DNA of 64,000 bases. It comes from Candidatus Krumholzibacteriota bacterium (GTDB lineage: Bacteria > Krumholzibacteriota > Krumholzibacteriia > Krumholzibacteriales > WJIX01). Location: contig JAXHNR010000002.1 of assembly GCA_034520215.1 (NCBI GenBank), positions 204,060 through 268,059 of the forward strand, written 5' to 3'. The notes under the pieces are model-generated. The model did not search any database, was not told where the DNA came from, and saw only the letters and a list, made by a program, of their open reading frames with translations. Positions 25,692-34,683 of the stretch are shown here, one piece after another; position 1 is the stretch's first letter, and every line of letters starts with the position of its first letter. The position numbers were made by a program, and so were the translations under genes.

Positions 25692-26897
25692 TTACGCGCC
25701 GTATTTTTTGAGCATCCCCGCGTTGGCAAGAGCCAGCCTCATAATTGAAACAGCCGGGAAGATACCAAGACTTCCCCTGTCGCATTCAGCCTCGCTGAAA
25801 CCTTCTGCGTTATCCCTTCCGCACGCTTTTGATCTTATCAGGAAAGGAACGGGATGCCACGAGTGACTTTTAAGGGCGCAAGGTGTTGAATGATCTCCCG
25901 TTACAATTAGCACATCAGGGTTGAGGTCGAGAATGGCGGGCAGGTTGGAATCGACATCTTCGATCACCTCTTTTTTCTTCCGGAGATTTCCGTCTTCTCC
26001 ATAAGAGTCAGTTTTTTTGATGTGTATGAAGAAAAAGTTGTATCGGTCATTGTAAATAGAACGAAGGGTTTCAAATTCCTCTGCCGGACTGAATCCTGTG
26101 TCTACCAGCTTCATTCCGCACAATTTGGCGACGCCCCGGTATAGCGGGTAGGCGGCTATGGCGACGGGGTTGAGGTTGTATTTGTCCTGAAAGGGAACTA
26201 TGTCGGGCTTTCGGGATATCCCCCTCATAAGAACAGTATTTGCCCTTTCTTCGTCAGAGAGAAGTTCGTTGGCGCGCCGGATTAATTTTTTGATTATTTC
26301 GGCTGTGTGTTCTGCCTTATCGGAGAGAGGTTTTGGCGGATAAGGCTTTTTGCCTGTAAGCTGAGGGTCGGTTTCTTCTATGTCCGGATCAAGATCTTTG
26401 CCTCTTAAAACAACGCCGAATCTGTATTCCCGGACAGGCATTATGATAATTTCCACACCGTCAATCTCTTTTATATTATTGTTCAGTTTGTCACAGATCC
26501 GAACGCCTTCATCATGAGGTATGCGCCCCGCCCGTCTGTCTGTTATTATCCCTTCACCGCTCATTGTGGCAAAGTTTCCCCTGATTGCCACGTCGCTTTT
26601 CTCGAGGTCAAAATCAACACCGGTAACTTCCACGGCGCCCCTGCCCACTGAGTTTTCCGGGGATAAAGGGTCGTAGCCGAAGAGGGCAAAATGAGCGGGT
26701 CCGCTTCCCGGTGTTATTCCAATTGACACAGGCAGGCTGCGGCCGCAAGCTCCCTCAGCTGCGAGTCTGTCCAGGTTGGGAGTATCGGCGGCTTCAAGGG
26801 CCGTAGCTTCGAACTGGCCGTTTCTTATTCCGCCGAGTCCGTCTAGAATCAGCATCACTATTTTCGCGTCCGAGGGTCTGAGCAGATCATGAATCAT
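25692..26897 (-). CDS. apgM: 2,3-bisphosphoglycerate-independent phosphoglycerate mutase, archaeal type
   Basis: 401 aa, the length of the archaeal/ApgM form rather than the 510-aa GpmI. The N-terminal VMLILDGLGG supplies the first metal-binding Asp, and ITPGSGPAHFALFGYDP holds the phosphoryl-accepting Ser (about 62). GRGAVEVTGVDFDL follows, then late metal motifs HIKKTDSYGEDG, VTGDHSTPC and KSHSWHPVPFL. It interconverts 3- and 2-phosphoglycerate in glycolysis. ATG with AAGGAAA upstream. It complements the phosphofructokinase at 40460 in central carbon flow but is not linked to it. Confidence 0.95.
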   Translation of the reverse strand: MIHDLLRPSDAKIVMLILDGLGGIRNGQFEATALEAADTPNLDRLAAEGACGRSLPVSIGITPGSGPAHFALFGYDPLSPENSVGRGAVEVTGVDFDLEKSDVAIRGNFATMSGEGIITDRRAGRIPHDEGVRICDKLNNNIKEIDGVEIIIMPVREYRFGVVLRGKDLDPDIEETDPQLTGKKPYPPKPLSDKAEHTAEIIKKLIRRANELLSDEERANTVLMRGISRKPDIVPFQDKYNLNPVAIAAYPLYRGVAKLCGMKLVDTGFSPAEEFETLRSIYNDRYNFFFIHIKKTDSYGEDGNLRKKKEVIEDVDSNLPAILDLNPDVLIVTGDHSTPCALKSHSWHPVPFLIRSKACGRDNAEGFSEAECDRGSLGIFPAVSIMRLALANAGMLKKYGA

Positions 26898-27001
26898 AAC
26901 AGTTTCCTTTTTAAAAATAATAGATTTGGTTTTGTAAGTTACCGAATATCCGATTATCCAGATTAAACTGACTTGCGCCTGTTGTCAAGCACCACTGTTT
27001 G

Positions 27002-27034
27002 GTGGAGTACCCCCAATTTTTATAACCTATAAGG
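27002..27034 (-). repeat. Short copy of the dispersed repeat (end module)
   Basis: On the minus strand this begins CCTTATAGGTTATAAAAATT and ends with ACTCCAC. It nearly matches the outer end module of the repeats at 38881-38915 and 60561-60593. It sits between the MFS gene and apgM. Neither the 23-bp inverted repeat nor the GC-rich core is present here. Confidence 0.7.
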
Positions 27035-27108
27035 ACCGGATAGATCTGCCCGGGCTGAGTATTATTACACGGAAGAACAGCAGACAATCCTGAACCGATC
27101 TTTTAGGA

Positions 27109-28743
27109 TCAATTGCTGAGGGCTTTAAATTCACCGAGCATCCATTTTCGGGCAAGCAGTAATCCGATCGGGCTTATAACGGCAATAGACCCGTAGATTA
27201 ACCACATGAAACCCGTACTCATTTCAGCGGGAGAGGTATCCAGGGGGCAATACTGTACAAGGAACCAGCCGGAGTAAAATCCGGTTACAACTTTTGTCAA
27301 AAACCAGGGGAATTGTCCTACTCCCATGTAGAGTCCGGTTTTGCCTTCCGGAGCAATTTCGGCAATCCATTGCAGGAAGCGTGGCTGCCACATAGCTTCA
27401 CCTATGGTCATAAGCAATATGTATGTCAGAAAGAGGATCACATTCGGCCCGAAAGACAGCAGAAATGTCGGCAAAGCCATTACGAAAGTGCCGAGGATCA
27501 TCATCTTGTAGATATTTGCCTTGGCGGTCAATCCCGCGACGAGAGGAGTTAAGAAGAAGATCAAAATGGGATTGAGATTGGTAAAAACTTCGAAGTACTC
27601 AGAGACCACGGTTCCTTCGAACGCCCTGTCTAAATAATAGGGGAGCGTTAACCAGTTGTGGGCAAAGAGTGTCTGAACCGGAATGAGTATGAAAATAAAA
27701 AATGAAAAATACTTGTTTCTGAACGGGTGATAGGGGCGTCTTTTCAGAAAATCAGCCGCGGCAAGAACCGCCGTTAAAATAAAGAGTGTGAAAACTGTGT
27801 CAATTCTAACTTCCAGGCCGAAAAGCTTGAAAAGGAAGATTTTGTTGAATGAAAGTCCAAGCCCCGGACCTGAGATCAGAAATAGACCAATCGCGGCGGT
27901 TATATATACTATGAGAGGAATATTATTGATTTTTTCCTCTGGGCGCTCTTCACCTTTGCTTTCAGCTTCTTTCTCTTCTTCACCGGAGGATATTTCGTCA
28001 TTTTCTCTGGCGATTCTTTTGACCGCGTTTTTATCCGTCTTCTTAGTAAGGATCAAAGCCGTGATTATCAACGCGAGAACTGTGAGAATAACGTATACCC
28101 AGAATACAGCCGTCAATCCGTTGGGAGGAAAGGCGGATTCGGATTTCTGTCTTGTAAAAGAGGAGAGAAATCCGGAGAAAAAAGCGCCGAGATTCATAAG
28201 TCCGTAAACTACAGCATATCCCATAGCCGCGGTTCTTTTATTTGTGTACCTTTTTACACCCGCGTAGGCCGCCGGCTGATATAGACCGTATCCTATAACC
28301 ATGATCAAGAGGCCGCTGTTCATTACAAAAAACATCGGAGACCACAGCCCGGATCCGAGGTTGAGGGTGCCGGACAGAGCCACCATAGTCCTGCCGATGG
28401 CCATCGTAGCGAAAGCGAGAAGGAGTGATTTTCTGACTCCTATCTTATCCGTAAACCCCCCAAGCAGGAGCATCGCGAGAGTAATTCCGCCGGTTACAAA
28501 ACTGTAGATCAAGCTCGCCTGGGTATCAAGAAGGGAGAGGTTTTCCGATGAAAATTTCCCTAAAATAGTTAATATTCCGAAATATACAAGCCCCTCAACG
28601 ATGTAGGGAATATTGATACCCCAAAGGGCTTTGGGGGCTTTTAAGAAAGCTGTTAATGTTTCTTTAAGTTCACGGAAAGAGTCCTTGACGATTTTACCGA
28701 ATGGTTTCCTGATCTTCTCTTCTGCTTCTGCCTGTTCTTTCAT
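27109..28743 (-). CDS. Major facilitator superfamily transporter
   Basis: 544 aa from an ATG at 28743 with AAGGAG upstream; the in-frame start at 28818 adds a basic leader without a ribosome site. About 12 hydrophobic helices. The loop after helix 2 reads GGFTDKIGVRKSLLLAF, the MFS GxxxD(R/K)xGRR-type motif. A highly charged central loop (acidic EEEKEAESKGEERPEEK, about 265-285) separates the two halves, and a short N-terminal cytoplasmic extension precedes helix 1. The overall look is that of POT/oligopeptide-type or UhpC-like MFS carriers, but no substrate motif (for example ExxERFxYY) is seen. Substrate unknown. Single-gene unit on the minus strand. Confidence 0.85.
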   Translation of the reverse strand: MKEQAEAEEKIRKPFGKIVKDSFRELKETLTAFLKAPKALWGINIPYIVEGLVYFGILTILGKFSSENLSLLDTQASLIYSFVTGGITLAMLLLGGFTDKIGVRKSLLLAFATMAIGRTMVALSGTLNLGSGLWSPMFFVMNSGLLIMVIGYGLYQPAAYAGVKRYTNKRTAAMGYAVVYGLMNLGAFFSGFLSSFTRQKSESAFPPNGLTAVFWVYVILTVLALIITALILTKKTDKNAVKRIARENDEISSGEEEKEAESKGEERPEEKINNIPLIVYITAAIGLFLISGPGLGLSFNKIFLFKLFGLEVRIDTVFTLFILTAVLAAADFLKRRPYHPFRNKYFSFFIFILIPVQTLFAHNWLTLPYYLDRAFEGTVVSEYFEVFTNLNPILIFFLTPLVAGLTAKANIYKMMILGTFVMALPTFLLSFGPNVILFLTYILLMTIGEAMWQPRFLQWIAEIAPEGKTGLYMGVGQFPWFLTKVVTGFYSGWFLVQYCPLDTSPAEMSTGFMWLIYGSIAVISPIGLLLARKWMLGEFKALSN

Positions 28744-29155
28744 TCCGGCTCCTTGGAGAAAAGTAAATTCGACTGGTCTGATAAACAGCTGGCGTACTCT
28801 TCGATAAAGACTGAGCATAAAGTAGTGTTATTTCCCTGTATTATCAAGAGGTCTTTATAAATATTCCAACCTGATTTTTCCTGTGGGGAGAAAGTGTATT
28901 TGGCAGAGTACCTTTTTAGGGTTTATTATTACCAGCTGATGAAAGTATTGCCCGGCCCTTTTTGCTCATTAAGGCCGGAGTTGCCGCGGGCGAACAGAAA
29001 TTCGTCCTGTAAGCTTCGAGCGGAGCTTGTAAAGTTGTGTAGAGTGTCACGGGTCTCGCCTAACTGTACGCATCTTATTCCTCGCGAGATAGTTTCTGCA
29101 GAAACGGATCAGTTGTTCCCCGTAGATGTACGGTTGGAACATCAGGCGGGAAGAA
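28744..29155. other. Non-coding gap before the CMD-family gene
   Basis: 412 bp with no convincing gene on either strand. It contains a hairpin at 28952-28978 (CCGGCC / GGCCGG) and a perfect 14-bp palindrome GTTTCTGCAGAAAC at 29092-29105, which could be an operator for the upstream-reading MFS gene. No strong promoter was recognised. Confidence 0.4.
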
Positions 29156-29545
29156 TCAACTCTTTCCCTTTTGATCACGGCCCCGGAATATTCCCCGCGC
29201 TGTATACAGGGCGTTTATCGCCACGGGGAATCCCGCGTAGACTGACATCTGCAGAATCACTTCGACTACTTCCTGACGTGTAGCCCCGTTATTCAGAGCG
29301 GAGTGAATGTGTACCTTCAGCTGAGGCTCGGCGTTTCCCATCGCCGTTAGAGCTGAAATAGCTGCCAGTTCCCTGATTTTAAGATCCAGACCGGGACGCG
29401 AATAAATATCGCCGAAAGGATACTCTACTATATAACGTTCAATTTCGGGGATAATTTCTTTCAGATCGTCTACCGCTTTTTTGCCGCTCTTTCCGTCAAC
29501 AGCGCGGAATTTTTCAAGTCCTCTTTTATATCTGCTGCTTTCCAT
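29156..29545 (-). CDS. Carboxymuconolactone decarboxylase (CMD/AhpD-like) family protein
   Basis: 129 aa, ATG behind GGGAGGGAG. The CMD signature runs KIRELAAISALTAMGNAEPQLKVHIHSALNNGATRQEVVEVILQMSVYAGFPVAINAL (split, about 55-112). It is the helical gamma-CMD pattern with His in VHIHSALNNGAT. The AhpD CxxC is absent (position reads QLKV), so a thiol peroxidase role is unlikely; it is closer to PcaC-like decarboxylases. The exact substrate is unknown and no aromatic-degradation genes are nearby. Transcribed alone on the minus strand. Confidence 0.88.
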   Translation of the reverse strand: MESSRYKRGLEKFRAVDGKSGKKAVDDLKEIIPEIERYIVEYPFGDIYSRPGLDLKIRELAAISALTAMGNAEPQLKVHIHSALNNGATRQEVVEVILQMSVYAGFPVAINALYTARGIFRGRDQKGKS

Positions 29546-29803
29546 GCTCCCTCCCGTATTTTAAGCGTTCTTAATTAGAACGACAGAGATAGTTACATAT
29601 GTATTGCATATAAAGGCTATGCTGTAAACAATAAATCTTCGCCAGTTGATTTTAGGAAATGAAATGTATAATCCTCGGGGCTGGAGAGACAAGTATGAAA
29701 CAAATACTCTTAGAATTTCGTAAATAAAAGGTATTAAGGCCCTGCCGGCAGTATAACGGGAGGGGAAAAAGGGAAAATTACCAATAACAACGGTGGTGAA
29801 AAC

Positions 29804-30913
29804 GTGAAAAACAAGAAGAAAAGCGGGGGAAAGAAAAAGCTGTGGATAACCATAACGGTGGTTGTTGTCCTAGCAGCATCGGGATTTATAGTGAAGTTGA
29901 TGAGCGGGGGAGAGGATACTCTCGGTCCCGTCGTAAAGGTTAAGCGAGGGGAAATAGTAGAAAAAGCGCTTGCGGTTGGTTCTATTGAACCGGACAGGGA
30001 AATTTCAGTTAAGTCGAAGGTGTCAGGGGTTGTTAAAGAGATATTCGTGGATCCGCCGGAGAGTGTAGAAAAGGGGGAACCTATTCTTGAAATAGCTCCA
30101 AATCCTACACCCATCGAGATCGCGAAGGCTAAACGGCAGGTCGAAATGGATATGATAACCCTTGAAACTGCCGAAAAGGAAATTGAAAGAAGCAGAGAAC
30201 TTTTCAAGAAAAATCTTATTTCAGAAAAGGATTTTGAAGAAACCCGGAGGAATTTCAAACAGGCGAGGTTGCAGCTGAAGATAAGCAACGAACAGCTCGA
30301 TCTGCTCGAAGAGGGAAAAGTCACTATTGCCGGGAAAAAAATAGAATCGGTCATAAAGGCGCCGGTCACCGGGAAGATTCTCGAGAAGATGATCAATATA
30401 GGCGATCCCGTTGTCCCCCTTACCTCTTACCAGGAGGGAACAGTCCTTATGACGATAGCGGATATGGACAGCCTGCTTTTCAAAGGGACGGTAGATGAGA
30501 TCGATGTAGGCAAGCTGGATTTAGGACTTCCGGCGAAAATAAAAATCGGGGCCCTCCCTGACATTGAGATTTTTGGACTGCTGGAAAAAATTTCACTGAA
30601 GGCGAAAAAAGAAAACAGTTCGAGTATGTTCCCGGTGGAAATATCATTGGAAGACGCCGGAAGGACGGTTCTCAGGGCGGGATATTCGGCTAACGCCGAC
30701 ATAATCATTAATAGAGCGGACAGTGTGCTTAATATACCGGAGCGGGTCGTATATTACCGCGGCGATTCCGTATATGTTGAAATTCCGGGGAAAAATAAAA
30801 CGCGCAAGAAGGTCATGATAGAAACCGGACTCTCTGACGCGATAAGAGTTGAAGTAAAATCAGGACTTGAAGAGGGGCAGGAAGTGCTTGAAAAACCCCG
30901 GAAGGAAATCTAG
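29804..30913 (+). CDS. HlyD/MacA-type periplasmic adaptor protein
   Basis: 369 aa; GTG start. A single N-terminal membrane anchor (KKLWITITVVVVLAASGFIV, about 9-28) follows a basic leader. Then comes a biotinyl-lipoyl-like beta domain (GEIVEKALAVGSIEPDREISVKSKVSG), a coiled-coil hairpin (about 105-170), the second lipoyl half (IKAPVTGKILE) and the beta-barrel/membrane-proximal domains ending in IRVEVKSGLEEGQEVL. This is the membrane fusion protein layout of MacA. It would link the inner-membrane permeases encoded 8 bp and about 1.3 kb downstream to an outer-membrane channel. No TolC-like gene is in the window. Confidence 0.92.
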   Translation: MKNKKKSGGKKKLWITITVVVVLAASGFIVKLMSGGEDTLGPVVKVKRGEIVEKALAVGSIEPDREISVKSKVSGVVKEIFVDPPESVEKGEPILEIAPNPTPIEIAKAKRQVEMDMITLETAEKEIERSRELFKKNLISEKDFEETRRNFKQARLQLKISNEQLDLLEEGKVTIAGKKIESVIKAPVTGKILEKMINIGDPVVPLTSYQEGTVLMTIADMDSLLFKGTVDEIDVGKLDLGLPAKIKIGALPDIEIFGLLEKISLKAKKENSSSMFPVEISLEDAGRTVLRAGYSANADIIINRADSVLNIPERVVYYRGDSVYVEIPGKNKTRKKVMIETGLSDAIRVEVKSGLEEGQEVLEKPRKEI

Positions 30914-30921
30914 CGAAGCTG

Positions 30922-32190
30922 ATGAAATTACTTTTTGTTAATCTAAGTTATCTCTTTATGCTCCTCGGAGAATTTTTCCGGGATATGAAATCTCAGAAGA
31001 AACGCACAATGCTGACTCTTTTCGGGATAGTGTGGGGCACAGCCGCGGTAGTCCTGATGATGGCCGTAGGGACCAGCACAAGAAGACAGAACATCAAGAA
31101 TTTCAAAGGGCTCGGAGACAATATCATCCTTGTTTTCCCCGGCACAACAACGAAGCCCTATCGCGGTTTTGGTGTTGACAGAGATATCAGACTGGAAAGA
31201 TCCGATGTGGAATTACTTAAAACCCGGATTCCACAAATAGAAAGAATAAGCGAAGAATTTTCAACGTGGAGATCCTGGGTCCGTGTCGGGAAGAAGACAA
31301 GAACCCCGCTTGTAGCGGGAGTTGCCCCTTCATATTGGAAGATGCGTAATGTAATACCACAGAGAGGGGGCCGCTTTATAAATGAGAGGGATCAAAGGGA
31401 AAAAAGGAGAGTCGTTTTTCTGGGAAATGAATTGAAGGATTTCCTCTTCGGCGAAGAATCACCGGCGGTGGGACGATTCGTCAATATCAACAACATTCCA
31501 TTCAGAGTGATAGGCGTTTTGAGGAAAAAGGTCCAGAACTCAAGTTATAATTCTAGAGATAAGGACAGAGCGTATATTCCTTCTGAAACCTTCCAGACTA
31601 TGTTCGGGCATCGGCATTTGAATGACATGATTATTCAACACGGGGAAGAAGCCGCGAATTCTCATCAAATCGTCCAGGGCATCAGGGAAGTTCTCGGGGA
31701 TAAGTATATATTCGACTCTGCAGATGAAGACGCTCTTCACATATGGGATACCGCGGAATTCTTCAATGAATTCATGATGTTCTTTACCGGGTTCAACATA
31801 TTTCTCCTCGTAATGGGAGCGGCGACACTTTGCGTGGGAGGGCTTGGAGTATCGAATATCATGTATGTTGTCGTGAGGGAAAGGACGAGAGAAATTGGCA
31901 TCAAAAGAGCGGTGGGAGCTAAGAGCTGGGTGATTCAGTCGCAGTTTTTCGCGGAAACGTTTTTGATAACAATAATAGGGGCCTCAATAGGGTTTACTAT
32001 CGCGTGGGGGATTATATCGCTTCTCGCGAATATGCCTGAAGCGGTAAAGAACTCTATTGGAATCCCGACTATCGATCCGCTAGTTGCCGTTGTCTCGGGG
32101 TTAATTATACTATTCGTCGGACTGATAGCGGGGTATTTCCCGGCCAGAAAGGCATCGAGGCTCGACCCTGTGGATTGTCTCAACTACTAG
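30922..32190 (+). CDS. ABC transporter permease, MacB/FtsX type (first)
   Basis: 422 aa, starting 8 bp after the adaptor. One N-terminal helix (MLTLFGIVWGTAAVVLMMAVG), a large periplasmic MacB_PCD domain (about 60-280), then three helices in the FtsX domain beginning FNIFLLVMGAATLCVGGLGVSNIMYVVVRERTREIGIKRAVGA (split, about 285-330). That last stretch is the coupling-helix signature that contacts an ATPase. The ATP-binding domain found at the N-terminus of E. coli MacB is not fused here and no separate ABC ATPase gene is in the cluster. Paralogue of the next gene. Confidence 0.92.
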   Translation: MKLLFVNLSYLFMLLGEFFRDMKSQKKRTMLTLFGIVWGTAAVVLMMAVGTSTRRQNIKNFKGLGDNIILVFPGTTTKPYRGFGVDRDIRLERSDVELLKTRIPQIERISEEFSTWRSWVRVGKKTRTPLVAGVAPSYWKMRNVIPQRGGRFINERDQREKRRVVFLGNELKDFLFGEESPAVGRFVNINNIPFRVIGVLRKKVQNSSYNSRDKDRAYIPSETFQTMFGHRHLNDMIIQHGEEAANSHQIVQGIREVLGDKYIFDSADEDALHIWDTAEFFNEFMMFFTGFNIFLLVMGAATLCVGGLGVSNIMYVVVRERTREIGIKRAVGAKSWVIQSQFFAETFLITIIGASIGFTIAWGIISLLANMPEAVKNSIGIPTIDPLVAVVSGLIILFVGLIAGYFPARKASRLDPVDCLNY

Positions 32191-32197
32191 GAGTGAT

Positions 32198-33439
32198 ATG
32201 TGGCGTACACTTTTTCAGGAATTCGTTTTTGATCTGAAGAATCAGAGAACGCGCCTCGTATTGACTCTGGTTTCAATAATCTGGGGGACGATGTCTGTTG
32301 TCCTTCTTCTGGCTTTCGGTTTCGGACTTGAAAAGAGAATGCGTGAAGGGCAAATGAACGCGAGAGACGCCGTTGTAAGTGTATGGTCGGGAGAGACTTC
32401 AAAGAAATTTCAGGGATTGGGGCTGGGGCGGAATATATATATGCACAAGGAGGATATCGCTCTGCTGAAAAACAATATTCCCCTCGTCGATTTGATCAGT
32501 CCAAGCTTCGGAAAGGGGGTTCGCGTCAGCAAAGGGGATAACCGCACTACGACATACGCTGAAGGCGTCAGTGTTGATTTTAAGGATATGAGGCACATGT
32601 TTCCGCGGAGCGGGGGCAGGTTTCTGAATGAAAATGATATAAGGAAATCAAGGAGAGTTGTGTTTATAGGTGATGAGTTGGCTTTGAGTCTATTCGGAGA
32701 CGAGGAGCCTGTGGGAGATAATATATTGATCGATGATATACCCTATACCGTAGTAGGTGTAATGCAGCCGAAACTTCAGACCTCTATGAGTAATGGGCCC
32801 GATTCGGAAAGGGTGATAATTCCTTATACGACATTTTCAGTTTCATACCAGCGAAGATGGATAAATCATATGCTTGTAAGACCCTCCGTGAAATCCAGAT
32901 CGAAGGAGCTTGTAAGGGATATAAGGCATATTTTGGGGAAAAAATACAGATTTGATCCGACCGACAAGTATGCCCTGTCTGTCTGGGACGATATTGAGAT
33001 GGAAAAGATCGCTTCCAAGATATTCCTGGGACTGAACATATTTTTTGGAGTTATTGGAACGCTGACGCTTGTTATCGCGGGAGTGGGGGTTGCCAATATC
33101 ATGTATGTCGTGGTAAAAGAAAGGACAAGAGAACTTGGAATAAAGAGAGCGGCGGGAGCGAAAAGAAAACATATCGTATACCATTTTGTAGGCGAAGCAT
33201 TTCTGATAACAGGGGGGGGAGGTGTTCTTGGTATTATTTTTTCACTTGGCGTAATAGGGCTCGCGAGTTTGATCCCAATAGATTCAGGCGTCATGAAATA
33301 TATGGGCCATCCGATTTTCTCCTGGCATATTGCCGTTGTTACAGTTACTATGCTTGTTCTGATAGCTCTTCTTTCCGGGATTTTCCCGGCTCGTCAGGCC
33401 GCGGATATAGAACCGGTAGAAGCGCTGAGGTATGAGTGA
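32198..33439 (+). CDS. ABC transporter permease, MacB/FtsX type (second)
   Basis: 413 aa; ATG with AGGAG seven bases upstream, 7 bp after the first permease. Same layout: a first helix (LVLTLVSIIWGTMSVVLLLAFG), a periplasmic PCD domain, then GVANIMYVVVKERTRELGIKRAAGAKRKHI and two terminal helices ending FPARQAADIEPVEALRYE. It is clearly paralogous to the preceding permease, so the two probably form a heterodimer served by one adaptor (29804) and an ATPase encoded elsewhere. Likely cargo for such systems includes lipids, peptides or lipoproteins; nothing here specifies it. Confidence 0.92.
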   Translation: MWRTLFQEFVFDLKNQRTRLVLTLVSIIWGTMSVVLLLAFGFGLEKRMREGQMNARDAVVSVWSGETSKKFQGLGLGRNIYMHKEDIALLKNNIPLVDLISPSFGKGVRVSKGDNRTTTYAEGVSVDFKDMRHMFPRSGGRFLNENDIRKSRRVVFIGDELALSLFGDEEPVGDNILIDDIPYTVVGVMQPKLQTSMSNGPDSERVIIPYTTFSVSYQRRWINHMLVRPSVKSRSKELVRDIRHILGKKYRFDPTDKYALSVWDDIEMEKIASKIFLGLNIFFGVIGTLTLVIAGVGVANIMYVVVKERTRELGIKRAAGAKRKHIVYHFVGEAFLITGGGGVLGIIFSLGVIGLASLIPIDSGVMKYMGHPIFSWHIAVVTVTMLVLIALLSGIFPARQAADIEPVEALRYE

Positions 33440-33444
33440 TTGCT

Positions 33445-34446
33445 CTACTTCTTCCCCTTGAGAATATCAAGCAGATTTAAAATGCCGCCCTCTTCAGAGA
33501 ATTTTCCGAGTTTTGCCAGAATACCGGAAAAGCGTTCATCTTCGCGTATCTTTACGCGAAGGGTGAAGTGTCCTCCTTCGAGGTTGTCGGGAGGTTTGAT
33601 GACCGCGTCTTTGGGAAGACCCGCGCTTTTTATGATTGATGAAATTTTTTTAAGGTCCTCCCCGAGCACGGGGTAACAGGCGTTGTGAAGTGATTCGACA
33701 AGTGAATCTTTTCCTCGGCGAAACCCGGACAGAAATTTATCCCATTTCCCCCCGCCCTGATCCGCGAGATACAGCATAAGACGGACGGCTTTTTTTTGCT
33801 TGCCTCGGTTTAGCCCTTCACCGGCGAGAAGATACGCGGCCTCTGCCGGATCAATAGAGGGATGTTCTGAAAGAGCGAGGAGGTCTCCGGTGGAAATGTC
33901 ACCTCTGTGCAAAAATTGGAGAATATTGTCCGGAAGCTTCAGTAACTCTAAGAGACGGTGAGCATAGCCGGCAGAGATCTGTCTTTTAAAAATCCCAAAG
34001 AGAAGAGGCAAAATTTCTTCCGCACTTAACCCGGAAAAAGAAGCGGTTTTATCGATGGCGATTATTCTTTCAAGTTCGGAGAGCTCTTTTCCGAACGATA
34101 ATTCTTCGACGCGCAGCTTGAGTATTTCAAGGGCTTCATACCGCGGGGCCGGAAGAACAACGGCGCTGATTTTTTTCAATCCTGCCTTGGCCGCGGCGGC
34201 AAGACGCCTGTGTCCGAAAATGACAACACTGTCTTCTATACTTCCGCCTTCTGTTTTCATAAGCGCGGGAGGGTGCAGCAGTCCCAGGCCGGCTACAGAT
34301 TCTGAGAGCTGCTGGTCGCTTTTGCTTTCAGCTTTTTCTCCCGGAAGGTGTCTTCTTACCCTCAGGGGAGCGTCTCTTCCGATATTAATATCGCCGGGGT
34401 TTATCCTGATTGATTCTTTGTAAAAATGCTCGAGGTCGATTTTCAT
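33445..34446 (-). CDS. ParB/Srx-like nuclease-fold protein, orphan
   Basis: 333 aa from ATG 34446 (an ATG at 34482 gives 345 aa; neither has a clear ribosome site). Residues about 10-110 look like the ParB N-terminal CTP-binding domain: PGDINIGRDAPLRVRRHLP, then SESVAGLGLLHPPALMK and the GHRRLAAAAKAG motif (GHRR, about 78-81; usual ParB GERRxxA). The middle carries ALEILKLRVEELSFGKELSELERIIAI and a helix-turn-helix-like GIFKRQISAGYAHRLLELLKLP. There is no parA partner and no parS-like site was seen. The true chromosomal ParB is normally beside parA, so this is more likely a ParB-family regulator of unknown role. Convergent with the permeases, 5 bp apart. Confidence 0.75.
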   Translation of the reverse strand: MKIDLEHFYKESIRINPGDINIGRDAPLRVRRHLPGEKAESKSDQQLSESVAGLGLLHPPALMKTEGGSIEDSVVIFGHRRLAAAAKAGLKKISAVVLPAPRYEALEILKLRVEELSFGKELSELERIIAIDKTASFSGLSAEEILPLLFGIFKRQISAGYAHRLLELLKLPDNILQFLHRGDISTGDLLALSEHPSIDPAEAAYLLAGEGLNRGKQKKAVRLMLYLADQGGGKWDKFLSGFRRGKDSLVESLHNACYPVLGEDLKKISSIIKSAGLPKDAVIKPPDNLEGGHFTLRVKIREDERFSGILAKLGKFSEEGGILNLLDILKGKK

Positions 34447-34683
34447 AATATTATTAAAACAGTTTATATATACTTTTTCCATATTAAACAGGAAAAAATT
34501 TTCTTCTATGTTGCGGATAAGCTTGAATTTATTATCTTTAATATAGTAAATTGTGTAATAATAGGACAGTCAATATTTGTGGAGTCAAGAGGCTCAGTGT
34601 TTGCGCTTTTATGCCTTTGGAAAATTAGAATATTCAGCCGAGAGATATTATAACGGACAGTTTATTCGGAAGGAGGAGATGAA

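Noticed and set aside
28952-28978. CCGGCC/GGCCGG hairpin as a terminator of the CMD or MFS gene
   Set aside because: Neither gene ends there: the MFS gene starts upstream on the minus strand, and no T-run follows.
29734-30396. 220-aa open frame opposite the HlyD/MacA adaptor
   Set aside because: Ser/Phe/Leu-rich text typical of a reverse-strand shadow; the adaptor on the plus strand has all expected domains.
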